64,000 nt of DNA, taken from positions 992,001-1,056,000 of the forward strand of contig PQWQ01000015.1 of assembly GCA_002943765.1 (NCBI GenBank). The letters run 5' to 3'. Below, piece after piece: positions 22,267 to 35,900 of this stretch. The stretch's first letter is position 1. Every line of letters begins with the position of its first letter. Origin of the DNA: Psoroptes ovis. Its lineage: Eukaryota; Arthropoda; Arachnida; Sarcoptiformes; Psoroptidae. The notes beneath the pieces were generated by a model. The model had not been told where the DNA came from. It did no database searches and saw only the letters and a program-made list of their open reading frames with translations. The translations under genes and the position numbers were made by a program.

Positions 22267-24987
22267 CTAATAAAATTCATCATCATCGATAAAATTCACT
22301 TCTTCACTTAAGTTTTCTCGTTGCTGCCGTTGCTGTTGTTGTTGCCTTACGAATGAAAATAAACAGAACAAATTGTCTAAGCATGGCTGATATGTGAGCA
22401 AATCATATTTGCAATCAAAATTATTTGATGGCTGTTGCTGTGGTTGCGTTTGTTGTAAAAGTTGTATAAACTTACGAACACAGCAACGATATTTTGATAT
22501 GTTCACAGTTATTTTGAATTGTAATTTGAATAATTGTTCACAAAGATTTTGCATTAATAATGATTGCTGCTTGAATTGTTTTTCGGGCTGTTTTTGATTT
22601 AATTTGTCATATTTTATTGGATTCTTTTGATCATAATGAGCAATATCATTATATTCATTATCATTAATCAATTGCATAATAATTGGTAAAAATTCTGTTT
22701 CACAAAATATATCACAAAAATCGATAATTGAATCATTAAGTGCCGAATATGAGGTCAATAATTCTAGATTGTCATCGCCAAAAAATATTATGCGCTCAAT
22801 TGAATTTAAAAATTTTTCATGAGCATTCACAAATTTTTCAACATTTTTTTGTCGTTCATCAAATTTAATGGCAAACATTGTCATCCATAATGAATTGATT
22901 TGTTGTCCAAAATAACGATACATTCTTGATTGAAAACCAAACATATGAAATAATAAAAAATGTAATGTGTTCAACATATGAATTATTATTTTCAACATAT
23001 CGATCGGGATTGTTTGTATTATTTGTGATTTATTTTGTTTATCGATTCTTGTAGAACTTGGATGTTTAATTCGATACATACGATGATAATATAATATTTG
23101 ATGTTGAATTTTGCGAATTGAATATAATACACGTTTATAGTAAAATAATTGACGAAACAGACGTTCATATCGTACTAATTGTGAATCAAACATAATACGA
23201 TAAACATTTTTACTAAATGTATAACGAACAATAAAACAATCCCAACCTAAATGATGTTGTATCATTTGAATATTTTTTGTAAATGTGAATACTAAATTTT
23301 CATTCAATTCAAAATTATTATATAATAATGAATCAATTTTATATACTTTATGCATATCGATTAATTTCGAGTTGATCATGAACATATTGAAGATACGATG
23401 TAAATTACTTGTTGTTGTTGAATTTTCATTTGTTATTGTATTTATAACTTCAGTTGCTGGTTTACGAAACAGAGGCAATAAATAATCGATGAGACTTTCA
23501 TAAAAATCACCACGTTGTATTAAAACATAGGCTAATAATAATTCAAATTCGCTTTTAATTTTATTCATTTGTAATACTTTGAACATTTCATCATTGATGA
23601 CATCATGATATGATTCGAGTAATAAATCAAAATCTTCAACAAGACCATGTTCGAAGAAAAATCGATCACATCCATTCAATGTTTCAATATTTTTATATAA
23701 GAATTTTTTAATTATATCGTAATTAATCTGTATTTGTGAAGATGACAATATTTCATTGACCATTTTTGGATCATATTCATCCTTGATGGTATATCGTAAT
23801 AAACGTATTGCATTGCCGATAGAAAATATTTTACGTATCTGCCTTCGATGCATGAATGATGGCAGTATTGATGAATTCAATTCATAGGATTTCCATTCAA
23901 ATGTATCAACATCGTCGTCATTATTTTTCGTTTTTCTACGTTTTTTATTTGTACGATAAAATCTTGTCATCAACAGGCTCGGTGATTCATCATCTTTTAC
24001 ACGTATGAAAAAATCAGTACCAATTTTATTCGTATCAATTTCGCCATATAGTAACCAATCAAACATATTGAAAATGAATGGTTTCAATGAATGATGGAAT
24101 ATTGTTCTGATCATTTTCTCTATGTTAGTATCACCATTTTTTGAATGATAATGAATTTGATTCAATAATGCAATACCGCGATAATCAATGCATTGTTTCA
24201 ATAGATCGATGATGAATAAAAATTTATCCAACCATTGTGTTGACCATAACATTATCCGTCTTAGTATAAATGAATAATGTACTGATAATTGTCGAAAACG
24301 GCTTTCAATCATTAATAAATGATGATGATATTCTTTTATTTGTAATTGTATTCCATTAACAAAATATTGTTTGATATTTCCCAATGTTTTAGATCCACTA
24401 ACACTATCATCAAACATTGGATATGTATACAATGATTGCTCTTTACATGAGGTTGCATAATAATTGAGATAATTCAATATTTTATGTAATATTTTACCAA
24501 TACCACCAATACGGATGATCATTTGACAAAATTGATCGTCCAAATGATTATTATTATTATTGTTATTCATATTATTTTGTCCACTTCGATATTTAAGTAA
24601 CATGAACAAATCGTTTGGATTTTTTTTAATCATTTCAACATTCAAACCATTCAACATTGATAATACTTCACGTATTGCATTAAAATTCATATCTGAATTT
24701 TGTTGTTGATTTAATGATGTAATTGATGGTGAATATAAATTATCGCTTGAATGATTATTAGTTCGATACATTGACATCGATGATGAGGAAGATGATGTTG
24801 ATGAAAAGCCTGGTTGTGGTGGTGGTGCTGCTGCTGCTGGTTGTTGAATTGTTTGTTGCTGTTCATTATGATTATTATTAATGGATAAATTTGAAAATAA
24901 TAAATCAAATTCTGGATTATCGGGAAATGTTAAATTATTATTATTAATAGTAGTGTTGATATTATGATTAATAAAATTTGGATTCAT
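22267..24987 (-). CDS. Gamma-tubulin complex component (GCP family)
   Basis: A single exon of 906 aa. GCP (Spc97/Spc98) proteins build the gamma-tubulin ring complexes that nucleate microtubules. The N-terminal GRIP1-like half contains GGIGKILHKILNYLNYYA and MFDWLLYGEID, followed by SILPSFMHRRQIRKIFSIGNAI. That last motif resembles the LPSYIPVRVAEKILFVGES block of GCP4. The C-terminal GRIP2-like half includes GWDCFIVRYTF and RYERLFRQLFYYKRVLYSI, the usual gamma-tubulin-binding side. The first 110 residues are Asn, Gln and Ser-rich. The overall order fits GCP4 or GCP5 better than GCP2 or GCP3, but the subunit is not certain. The start lies 123 bp upstream of nothing but spacer on the 3' side, where the phosphatase paralogue begins at 22143. 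Confidence 0.82.
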   Translation of the reverse strand: MNPNFINHNINTTINNNNLTFPDNPEFDLLFSNLSINNNHNEQQQTIQQPAAAAPPPQPGFSSTSSSSSSMSMYRTNNHSSDNLYSPSITSLNQQQNSDMNFNAIREVLSMLNGLNVEMIKKNPNDLFMLLKYRSGQNNMNNNNNNNHLDDQFCQMIIRIGGIGKILHKILNYLNYYATSCKEQSLYTYPMFDDSVSGSKTLGNIKQYFVNGIQLQIKEYHHHLLMIESRFRQLSVHYSFILRRIMLWSTQWLDKFLFIIDLLKQCIDYRGIALLNQIHYHSKNGDTNIEKMIRTIFHHSLKPFIFNMFDWLLYGEIDTNKIGTDFFIRVKDDESPSLLMTRFYRTNKKRRKTKNNDDDVDTFEWKSYELNSSILPSFMHRRQIRKIFSIGNAIRLLRYTIKDEYDPKMVNEILSSSQIQINYDIIKKFLYKNIETLNGCDRFFFEHGLVEDFDLLLESYHDVINDEMFKVLQMNKIKSEFELLLAYVLIQRGDFYESLIDYLLPLFRKPATEVINTITNENSTTTSNLHRIFNMFMINSKLIDMHKVYKIDSLLYNNFELNENLVFTFTKNIQMIQHHLGWDCFIVRYTFSKNVYRIMFDSQLVRYERLFRQLFYYKRVLYSIRKIQHQILYYHRMYRIKHPSSTRIDKQNKSQIIQTIPIDMLKIIIHMLNTLHFLLFHMFGFQSRMYRYFGQQINSLWMTMFAIKFDERQKNVEKFVNAHEKFLNSIERIIFFGDDNLELLTSYSALNDSIIDFCDIFCETEFLPIIMQLINDNEYNDIAHYDQKNPIKYDKLNQKQPEKQFKQQSLLMQNLCEQLFKLQFKITVNISKYRCCVRKFIQLLQQTQPQQQPSNNFDCKYDLLTYQPCLDNLFCLFSFVRQQQQQRQQRENLSEEVNFIDDDEFY

Positions 24988-25433
24988 TCTTCATCCAATT
25001 TAAATCGAAAAAATAAATGATCATGAAAAAAAATTGATCACATTGAAATTTGATCATTTGAATTTACTGTATTTCTTCGATATATCTCAAGTCCTGTTAA
25101 CTGAATAAATGAAAGAAAACAGATTAGATAAATCATAATGAGAAAAAATAGAAATATTTGAAAATAAAAATAAAAATATATCTCACTGTGTCTTCATCAT
25201 TATGCTAAATGATTAATTCAATTGCACGAAAACAATTTTTACACATTCGTTGATTTTATCATCAAAACTAAAAACTAACGGTTCAAGAATTGTACAACAG
25301 CAATTCTGATCTATTTTAATGATATTCAATTCAGCTTGTTGTCATATCATTATTATTGTTGATCATTTTGATGACTGATTTACATGATGTTACATTTTAC
25401 ATTTGTTTTTTATTCTTTTCAATTTGATTTCCT

Positions 25434-25485
<52 letters not shown>

Positions 25486-25947
25486 TTTCTGCCTCGGTTT
25501 GATGATAACCAAAAATAGAATCATCAAAATTCATTTGTTCAAAATACAAACCATTGAAATAAATCGAAATAAATGAAATTGTCGCGCATATGGTATCGTA
25601 CCATTCTTGCCATGAATAAACAAAAATAAACAGAAAAACACAAAAACAGAATAATCAGACGCATCCATTTTTTGTTGGCAAATATGTTAAATCATTGAAT
25701 TCATTGAATCAAGCATCATTTTCGTTTTTTGATAACAAAATACGAAAAAAATAAATAAATTTTTGGCTTCTGTTTTCACGGAATGAATTGTGATTTGAAT
25801 CAAAACGAAAATACGAAAAGGAAATTTAAAAACAAACCGAGAAGCAAAGAGACATCTGGTTTTACTTTTATTGAATTGAAAAATTTTGAATTTTATTTTA
25901 CAATTTTATTAAAATAACATAAATCATTCATATATTTTGAAAAATGT
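24988..25947. other. Spacer between PSMD1 and the GCP gene
   Basis: A 960-bp AT-rich gap with a 49-T tract at its centre. It holds the GCP promoter and the PSMD1 3' UTR (poly-A signals are read on minus). No gene is seen. Confidence 0.5.
25436..25484. repeat. Poly-T tract
   Basis: An uninterrupted run of 49 T. Length in the assembly may be unreliable. It could be a retroposed poly-A tail read on minus, but no element is recognised beside it. Confidence 0.95.
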
Positions 25948-28900
25948 TTATTCAATGTATTCGAATGGTTCAGGTGGTTCTGGCTCTTTTTCTTCTTCAA
26001 TTTTTGGTCCACCAGCTTGTACAGGTTCGACCAATTCTTCTGGTTCAGTTGTTTTCAAATCTTTCATCATAATTATTCCACCAATTTTTATATCTTTAAT
26101 CGGTTCATATCGATTGTTGTCAGCCATTTGAATTACACGTAATTGTGATGGCATTACACGTGCTGGATTTGATAAAATTTCATAATTTGCTTCAGCTTCT
26201 GTTGTTTTTGATTTTTCCGATGATTCCGTTTTATTTTCATCAACGATCGTTACAGATTTCTTAACATCTTTATCTTCTTTTTTAATTTCATCTTTCTTAT
26301 TATCGTCTTCTTTTTTCTCTTCTTCTTTGGTCGCCGGTTGTTCATCAACGTCCATTTTTTCTTCTTTTTTCTTTTCAGCTTCCTTTTTCTTTGCTTTTGC
26401 TGTTATTGATAAAACAGCCGTCAAAACCTTTTCACGTTCTTTTTCTTTTTTCTCTTCCAATGGTGGAGGATAACCATATGTAGATGGCTTAGCGTTCGAA
26501 CGATACTGTATTTTAGGCATTTTAAGATCAGCGTTAAGACCAATCAATGCAGTTGGTGTGAATGCTAAAGAGATAAAATGAGCCAGTGGAAACCAATACC
26601 AGAATTGTGTGAATACAAGCATGCCAACAACAGCTGGCAAATTCGTATGACCAGTACGCGATTGCAATGTTACAGTAACATTACGACCACCAGCATCAAT
26701 AATACCTTGAGCGAGAATAGCACCGAATTTGGCCATAATATCGTCATGCTTATCTGAAATTACTTTTGAATACATCGAACGATAATCTTTAACCTTCGAG
26801 CACAAGGACTCAGTTTGTTGGATAAGAATCAAAGCGGTTGCAATTAATGCACCTTGACGTACGAAATTAACTGGATCGTTTGTCATTGGTTCAAGCAATG
26901 ACAAAGCTTCTTTATTGCCTGATCCAGCACAACTTATACCTAAAGCCATGGCTGATCCATAACGTACATGTGGATTATAACTTTCGGATAATAATGATAC
27001 AACACTTGGACATTGTTCAGGAGTACGAAACAATAAGAATCCAAGTGCTTCAACAGCAGCTCGTCTTACATCATTGTTCACATCGGACACAGCAACATGC
27101 AACAATTTGTTGATGGCTTTGTTATTACAGGTACCACAGTAAGCCATTGCAATCGTATGCATTCCAGATCGTCGTAACAACGGGTCTTTGTCATCACACA
27201 AGGTATCGATTAATGAATCAGCTTCTTCCAACAAACTGAACATTATCAACGATATACCGATTGCTAAACCACGTAAAATTTTTTCATGCTGTGTTTCTTG
27301 AGCATATGAGACCATATCCTGGATGGCGATTTGAGATTTTGAACCTAACATCACTAATCCCATTGCGATGCCAGCAGCCTCACCAGTAACAGCATCATCT
27401 TGATAAAGATTATATTTCAATTGTTCATAAACATCATTACGATGAGTGCCCATGGCTGCAAGACCTAAACCAAGACAGCCACCATGTTTGACAGCTTCAT
27501 TATTGGCTCCTTTCAATTGATTTAGAAGATAATCTATGATTGGTCCACCATGATTTGCATGAATCAGTCCGAGTGCCATCAAACCACCACCTAAGCAGAA
27601 GATACAAAAATCAAGATTAAGACTACAAAAGTATTCAAATAATTCACGTACCTTCAGTATATCCACTGCCTGGTCCATTATCTCTAGGCAAATAAGATGC
27701 CATCAAATGAAGTGCTTCTTTTTCGTGCCGTTTATGAATTACACCCAAACTAGCGGTTGCAGAAAATTTGGCCCAATTCACAGCTCTAGACAACCAATCA
27801 AGATTATCTCGCAAAAATTGATCAGATGTAGTGCCACAATGCATGAAACCATTGGCAATCACAGTTGCATTGTGACAAACAGAATTCCTTACAGCATCTT
27901 TAGTATTTTTCAATATAAGCAAATCTGTATGATTATTACGAATGAGAAATTGCAAATCCAATTCAATGGTAACATCGCCACTCAATATTTTGACCAATTT
28001 TTCAATACGATCCTGACGTTTACGATCTTCTTCACTTAAATCTTCTATTTTTGGTTCAGATTGTTTAGGAGCTGCTGATTCTGTTTCATCAGTTTTGGAT
28101 TGATCAGTTTCCATTTTTTCATCTTCCTTTTCAGTTGATTGACTTGTTGTAGGCTTCGATAATAGACTTGAAATGGGTGCAATCAATTTCAATGATTCAA
28201 TAATTCTAGACAAAAATTGCTGTGTAGCACTTTCGTATAGATCAAATGATATTTGATAAGCTAATAATGCATCTGAATAATTTCTTGTCAATTTGTCCAA
28301 CAATTCAGCTAATGATTTGTCATCATCTAAAAATATTAGACATTGAGTCATTGAAATATAATCTGGAACATTTAAATTTTTATAAAGTTGAGTCAATATT
28401 TTCAAAACATCATTACGAAAATGTAAATTATCAATCAATGACATTGTTATTTTGAATGCATATGCCAACATTCCAGACAAATCGCTTGATTGTTTGATTG
28501 CTTTTTCAAACATATCCATTCTCCGTGTCTCTAATGCAATACCAATTGCTTGTTTGTATTGATGATCGTTGAAACAACGTTGAAACATTCGATTAACAAT
28601 ATCTTCCATGCGAGGATCAATTGATTGTTGCTGATCTTTTGATGATGCTGTTGCATTCGCTACACGAAGTTTAGTATATTGATCAATACATTTCGATATA
28701 ATTGTGTCCACATATTCACTGCTTGCATTAACATTAAATAATTCACCAGCACCTAATGCATATGTCAATGAATCATCGAACGATCCAAGATGATAATAAA
28801 CTTTAGATGCAACTAATGCAGCCAACTTTCGATGGGAAAAATTTTCATCTTCATATAGTACTTCAATTTTACCGATAACATCAGATATTTCAGGCCAAAA

Positions 28901-29014
28901 TTCATCGACAACACCATTCAATTTATCGAGAGCAAAAATTTTCATTTCACATAACGAATCATCTAATAATGAAATGATTCCAGAAGCAGATGTAAGATGC
29001 AATTTTTGATGCAT
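25948..29014 (-). CDS. PSMD1: 26S proteasome non-ATPase regulatory subunit 1 (Rpn2)
   Basis: Two exons, 27652-29014 and 25948-27590, joined in phase 1 through the EG|GG sequence; 1001 aa. Rpn2 is a large scaffold of the 19S base that docks ubiquitin receptors. It matches animal PSMD1 nearly throughout: ITSA-type start (LTSASGIISLLDD), ALVASKVYYHLG, KYKQAIGIALETRR and, in the PC-repeat toroid (about 400-780), GLIHANHGG, DDAVTGEAAG and EQCPSVVSLLSES. C-terminally it has the family's NPARVMPSQL, IGGIIMMKD and a PEPFEYIE end. Residues about 850-935 are a long Lys/Glu-rich insert. The intron is 61 bp and sits inside the toroid. Confidence 0.98.
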
Positions 29015-29986
29015 CGTTGTATTCGATTATATTCTAATTTTGATTGATTATTTGAAAAATAACAAAAAAATAAAAATGAATCAAAAATTTGAAAGAAAAA
29101 TAATTAAATCAAAAATGCACAAAATACCGAATAGAAAAGTTGAAATTAAGAATGACAAAGCTGTTTAATCAATGATTGCAACTATTTCAACAGCGATCGG
29201 TGGCGGTGGCTATTTTTACAAATCGAACATTTTTTTTCTTTTTTCAAAAAAAAAAAAAAAATTCGCGGAACAAAGATGTGAAGTGGAGATGGTATCATAA
29301 TTCTCGGTATTTATTTTTATTCTGGTCATACACCGCTGTTATTAAACTGTTAACTGTGTTTGACATGAAAGTAGCATCTTCCAACAACTGTCATTGTGTT
29401 TTTGTGCAAATATACCAAATAGAATGAATTAATAATAAGGGAAAACTATATATGATATCGTTTTTTAAAGTTCCTGAAACAAACATGAGCAAACATCATA
29501 AACAATTTGCTCGTATTATTTCGTATATTTGACAAAATTATAGAAGAATCCGAAAATGAATTGATAACTCTTTCTGGTTTACATGGAACATCTCGCCTAA
29601 TGTTTGTAATGAATTCATTTTCATCCGAGCTAAAAATTGACAAGATCGACATTGAAAATCTAAACAATTCACAAAAATCTTTCAACCGTGACATCGAAAT
29701 ATCATTGAAATTAACACATCAATATATATCAAAATCGATCGATAATTCAATCTTTAGATTTAGTAGATCATCATCATTTGTGTTCAAAGTCATTTCATCT
29801 TTTCGAAAATTTTTATTGAATTAAATTTACAAAATTTACAAAATGAATGTCGTTACAATCCATAATTAATCTGTATATTGCTTATTATCATAATTGCTAT
29901 GTATTCATCATTGTTTAAATTGAATAATCATCGGTTACATCATTTTGTTTAATATTTAATTAATTAATATAGAAAATATTGCAAAA
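29015..29986. promoter_or_regulatory. Divergent PSMD1 / stardust intergenic region
   Basis: A 972-bp gap between divergent starts. An open frame of about 100 codons (29507-29824, plus strand) starts with TTG and resembles nothing; it could be a tiny gene, but this is weakly supported. A poly-A run lies near 29247-29261. Confidence 0.4.
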
Positions 29987-32900
29987 ATGGTTGACATCGG
30001 TGGTTATGTGATAGTACTCGTCGAGCGAGAAGATAAAATTAAATTATTTGGTAAATATAATCGATCACTATGTACAATAGTTTTGAAACAACAATTTTTT
30101 TCCAATAGGTTCACCAGCCGATCGCAAAGATTGTGATGAAATTCTCGAAGTTAATGGCAACAATTTAGACAATATGACACATCAAGAAATAATTGATTAT
30201 ATCCACCAGGTAAATTCCATTAAGATTATTTCAATTTAGTAAAAAATAGAAGCAGAGCATGCTCTATTAATCAATTTACATTCAAAAAATAATTCAAAAG
30301 AGAGAAATGTTTTAATCAAATTTTTTTTTAAATTGATGCTTAGCTTTATACAATTTACCTGTTGTACATACATGCAGCAGTATTTTATCATTTATTATTC
30401 AATACAAACATACACACAGGTTATTCGCTTTCCACTACTGCAGCCAGGTTTTTATTTTATTTTTCGCTACAAATCATCATTTACAATCTTCAGGTGCGAC
30501 GAACAACAACATTGAATAGTAGCCTAACATATTGGGCATTTTCGTTTGTTTGTTATGTGAAAAAATATTTGCTTTTGTGAATGTACAATTGTCTCGTTCC
30601 TTATGCATTCATTATTGTTTGAATCTTCAAGAAATTGTTTCGTATGGGACCATAACAAGCTTGGGGCTTTTGTGTGTGTGATTCAATGTCTGAAACTTGT
30701 TCAGTTTGTGCGAATGTGAGTGCGTGTATTTGCATTTGTTTATGAGTCATCTTCATTGAGCGTTGCTTTGGAATTTTGTGATATTTCTCGTGTTTTTGAA
30801 TTTGTCAAATTTTTTTAAATTGAATTTTTTGAATTGAAGAAAAAAATTTCATAAAAGTCCATAGATTTCTATTAAAATCATCATTGATTGATTGATTGTA
30901 AGTGAATTCATTGATTTTTTCACTATTTGCCCTATCATTTTTTTCCTTGTTCAATGTTAATGATTGTCATTTTTATTATTGATTTTTACATGATTTCGAG
31001 AATTGAATAAATTTCAATGAAAGAAAAAAAACTTCATTAACATTTTCAATGTTTTTCGATAATTTTTGCCAACTACTTGTAAAATAGTCATTTAATGTTG
31101 CGTTGTATTATTGATTGTGTTCACGATTTGATAAATAGTGGTTGTTTTTTAATAGTTTATCTTATTTGGAAACCGTTTTCAAATGAAAAAAAAAATTTCA
31201 AATAATCAATGAATAAATTGAGTAACCGTAGAAACCATCAATTATTAACAAAACCAGATTTAAAGTGTATACATTGCTTAGAATTAAAATTAAACAAACA
31301 TCAATTATCATTCCCAACATCATCAATAGTGTTTCTCTTTCTCCATTTCTCGCCCAATTGATTGAAATATCATCAATTGAAATATGTATTTCAATGTTTT
31401 GGCATTGCCATTTAATGATGGATGAATAAATAAATTTTTTATTATTTTGTTAGAGATTGAATAGGATTGTTTTGATGTATTTGAATGATGATGGTTTCTA
31501 TATGTCAATCATCAATAATCATAATCATAAATATTATGATTCAAATTCCTTTTGTTCGTAAATTACCTGCTGCTGTTAAATGTATGTTATTTGTGGTTAA
31601 TAAATATTCATTTTACCTTGATAATTTCCTATTTTCTGTTGATAAAATATGAATATTCAATTATTTTACTCGAATTCGTCGTATCATAATTAATTACTTT
31701 ATTTAATTGAATAATCATCATAATCAAATAATGTGCTAATATATTGTTTTAATTTGAAAGTAATTTATTTTTCTTCACTTTTGCTGTTTGTTTAAAGAAT
31801 CTGAAATATAAAATATAAATAATTACACACATATGGATCACTAAAATAATCATAACTTAATTAGTGAAAGCTGACTGTGGTCATCCATCAATGATTTCTG
31901 TGTTTGTATTAGTATTTGTGTGTGTGTTTGCCTGATAAACACAAAAAACACATTAAAACAATGAACATTTTCTCGATTTCTGGCGAATAAATGAAAGAAT
32001 GGCGATCAATTTTTAATCTTACCAAAAATTTTACATTTAGATGAATATTTTCCATGATACCACCACACCCGATTAAGATAGTTATTTTTTCTTTGAAAAA
32101 TCTAATTTTTTATTCGTTCTTTTCTAAGATAATAAAAATAATCTTGGAAAAATTTTTATACATGGTACAGCAACCATTTGATATATTTTAGACGACCCAA
32201 TTTTTATAATTGTCATTGTTGTCACTGTTGTTGTTGTTGTTTATAATGACATCTTAAAATTTTTCAAACAACAAAAACTAAAACAGCATTAAATGATAAT
32301 AATAATAATCATAAATTTGTTCCACAATTTTGTCTCATTCAATGTTGCCATATCATTTTCATTTCATCATCATTATCATCTTCATCATCAGGTATATGAT
32401 AATGATAATAATAATCATCTCCACAACATTTATCAAAAATATGTGTTTGTGTGTGTAGATAATGATGTCTAATTTGGGATGAAAATAAGATAAAATTATG
32501 TCTTCTCTTCAACATATTTCTCTAACATGTTTTCAAAAAAAAAAAATATCACATCCAAATTTTTACATTTGTTAATTTCGTTTCATTTTTCCCCTCATTT
32601 AATTTTTTTTAGTGTATAAAATCTCGTACAATATGTTTAAGAGTAAAACGTCGTAATACGGATAAATTAGGTAAGTTGAATTTGAATCAGTTTTTATGTT
32701 CAAAGAAGTTGAATGAAATTTGAATCCATCGGCATTTCAATGTTTTTAATTTTTGTTTTTATGTTAAACATTTGTATGTGAAAGAATCAATCATAAATAA
32801 TTGAAATAATGAATGAATGATATGATTTAAATTTAGTGAAATAAAAAAAAAACATACTCAAATCATGATTATTGATTGCAATGTGTTTATATATGTTTAT

Positions 32901-35900
32901 ATAATATGCATGTTGCCTGACTGGTTAGGTTGGTCACATCATCTTGTTCGTGTTCGTGGCTTTTGCTGAACGCGAATATAAAGATGCTCAGAGCATCCAG
33001 AGAATTTTTTTTCTTATTCATTCATTTAGAGAATTTTTCAAAATGATGTGTGTGTGTGTGTGTGTGTGTGTGTATAATTTTCATTGCCAGGTATGCATGT
33101 GCAAATAAACAAAAAAAAAAAAAATGTATGAATGAACGTGTATCTGCAAGTGAATTGAATAGATAAATGTTTTATGAATGACGTTTTGATCATTGATTCT
33201 ATTTATTTTCATTTTTTTTTCAATCAAAATTTTCATTCATAGAACTTGATTCATCACCAATCGATGCGTTCATTATCGGCAATCGTGCACGAGAACATTT
33301 TAATAAAATAATTAAACTAAACAATGATGATGGTAATAATGATGAAAATGTTGATCAAACTACAACAAATAATCGTAAAACACCCATCAAATTGATTAAG
33401 CCACGTGATATTGCTGAATTATCAAAATTGTTGAGTAAGTTGTTCTCTTCTCATCCATCAAATCAATTTCATTTATTCATTCATTTTTAAAGATGAAGAA
33501 GACAATCAAAACAAGCAGCAACAACAACAAGAGAAAAAAATATTATCATCATCAAAAGATTCACACAAGTCCGTGTCGCAATCATCATCGAATCAATCTA
33601 CGTCTAATAATCAAAATTTATCAACATCAAATAATTCTTCCGACTTCATAGTGATCACAACGACATCATCATCATCAACATTTTCAATTAATCAATCTAA
33701 ACAAACAGCAATAACTCCATCATTTAAATACGCTAAACTAACATCTGAAAGTGGTTATTCAATTTCCACTGCTCATTCGAACGAAGAAGAAACATCAGCT
33801 GTCGATGAACAAAAATCACAACCCTCGATAGATTCAAATAAAATGGAACTTGTTGAATTGAATTCACAACAATCACATCATCATCATCACCATCATCTTC
33901 CACATTCGCATAATCATCATCATGCCATACAGCATCCTCATCATCAACAACAACTTCAATCTTTTCAGATACATCGAGAATTACCGGTAGATGTACCTGA
34001 TTCATTCGTTGGTGTCGTTAAACAAACACCGCGCTATCCTCCACCGCATCCTCCGCCTCAACCCCCTCAAAGGCTTCAATCTTCATCATCAGCCGCAGCG
34101 AATGCTCAACAATCAATGACAACAAACCTGGCCGATAAATATCGCAAATATTCAGATGAAATCAATCGGAAAAAGGAAGAAGAAGAATTTTTGCGGTCAA
34201 GTTTAAGATCAAGTAAAAAATTACAACAGTTGAAAGAACAAAATGGTAATAATGGACACCATATAATAGAACCCATGGTGAACATAGCATTTGAGCCAGA
34301 TGATGATCAACAACATCATCACCAATTACAGCAACCAATGGTGTCTTACACGAATAATGGTTATGGTTCATTTGCTACAACCACTCAACAACCAGCATCA
34401 ACTCATAATAATATTCGTGTAGATCGCGAATCCGATAAAGGTTTGTTCAATGATGCATATCTTTTGGCGTAATTTAATTTTTATTGATTTAAACAGTGCT
34501 TCCCTTGCCATATTTGGAAATGATTGTTGAAAATATACGACAATCATTGAATGCTGATATTAAAGAATTGATACAGGAAAGTAAATTAAAAAATCTTGTT
34601 TCCATTTATTCAGTGCTGATGCAGCATCAGCATTCTAAAATAAATTCATTCCTTGATTCGCAACAAACATTACGTCCTCCAAGTTATAATTCAATCACAA
34701 GACCAATAAATCATCCACCGCCAACATCTCAAACATTACATTCTCAGCATCATCATCAAACAGACTTGTTAAATATTCAATCAACACCGCAGCAGTCTGT
34801 TCATGGTTTCAGTCATCCTCATCAATCAAATATATTACCATTTAGTGGTAATAATGGTAATTTTGATGCCATAGCGAGTGATTCATTACAGGATACGATC
34901 AATACATTACAACAAAATGTAATAGATGTTATTTTGTTTTCGAATTGGCTGATTATTTCCTATTTTTAAATTTTACAGCTATTAAATCCGGATGCTGCTG
35001 AATTATTGGAAATATTGACTAGATTTGAATTGGAAACCCTTTGTTATGCTTATGATCGTGTTTTAGCTGAGAGTCAAAAAAATATGTTAGCATTGATGCC
35101 GGACGAAATTCATGGTAAATCAATCATTTCATTTTGTTATCTTTTTTTAATGTAATTATATTCTTTAATGTAGAAGATAAAGTTCATGAAATAGAAATGC
35201 TCGACACTTTACATTCAGGTGTGAAAGTTGTTCAAATTGAAAAAACATCTTGCGAACCGCTTGGCGCCACTGTCCGTAATGAACCTGATGGCTCAGTCAT
35301 TATTGGTAGAATCATCAAAGGCGGTGCGGCACACAAATCAGGTAAATTGGCAAAATTTTCGGTAGAATATCATTATAATATTTATCATTTGATTAGGCAT
35401 GTTACATGAAGGTGATGAAATCCTCGAAGTGAATGGTATTGAAATGAAAGGGCGTAATGTAAATCAAGTTTGCGATCTGTTATCTGAAATGACAGGTAAA
35501 TCAAATGGATTTTTAAATTTTCTGATTCATTGATCAATTATTTGTTTTAGGCACTTTAACATTTGTGATAGCCATACGTGATAGCTTGATGCGGATTAAT
35601 CCACACATTATAAATCCGTCAAATGTCACTGTTGCCAGTAATCAAGTGTTACATTTACGTGCTTTATTTGATTATGATCCAGACGAAGATTTGTATATAC
35701 CATGTAGAGAATTAGGCATTTGTTTTAGCAAAGGTGACATTTTGCATGTTATCGATCAAACTGATATCAATTGGTGGCAAGCATACCGTGAAGGAGATGA
35801 ACATGATCAATCATTGGCTGGTCTTATTCCATCCATACAATTTCAGATTCAGTATGTATTCATGATTTCTATGAAATAATTGATTTGATAATTTATATTT

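Noticed and set aside
29507..29824. Frame of about 100 codons between PSMD1 and stardust
   Set aside because: Starts with TTG, has no family likeness and no clear splice partner. Kept only as a note in the spacer entry.
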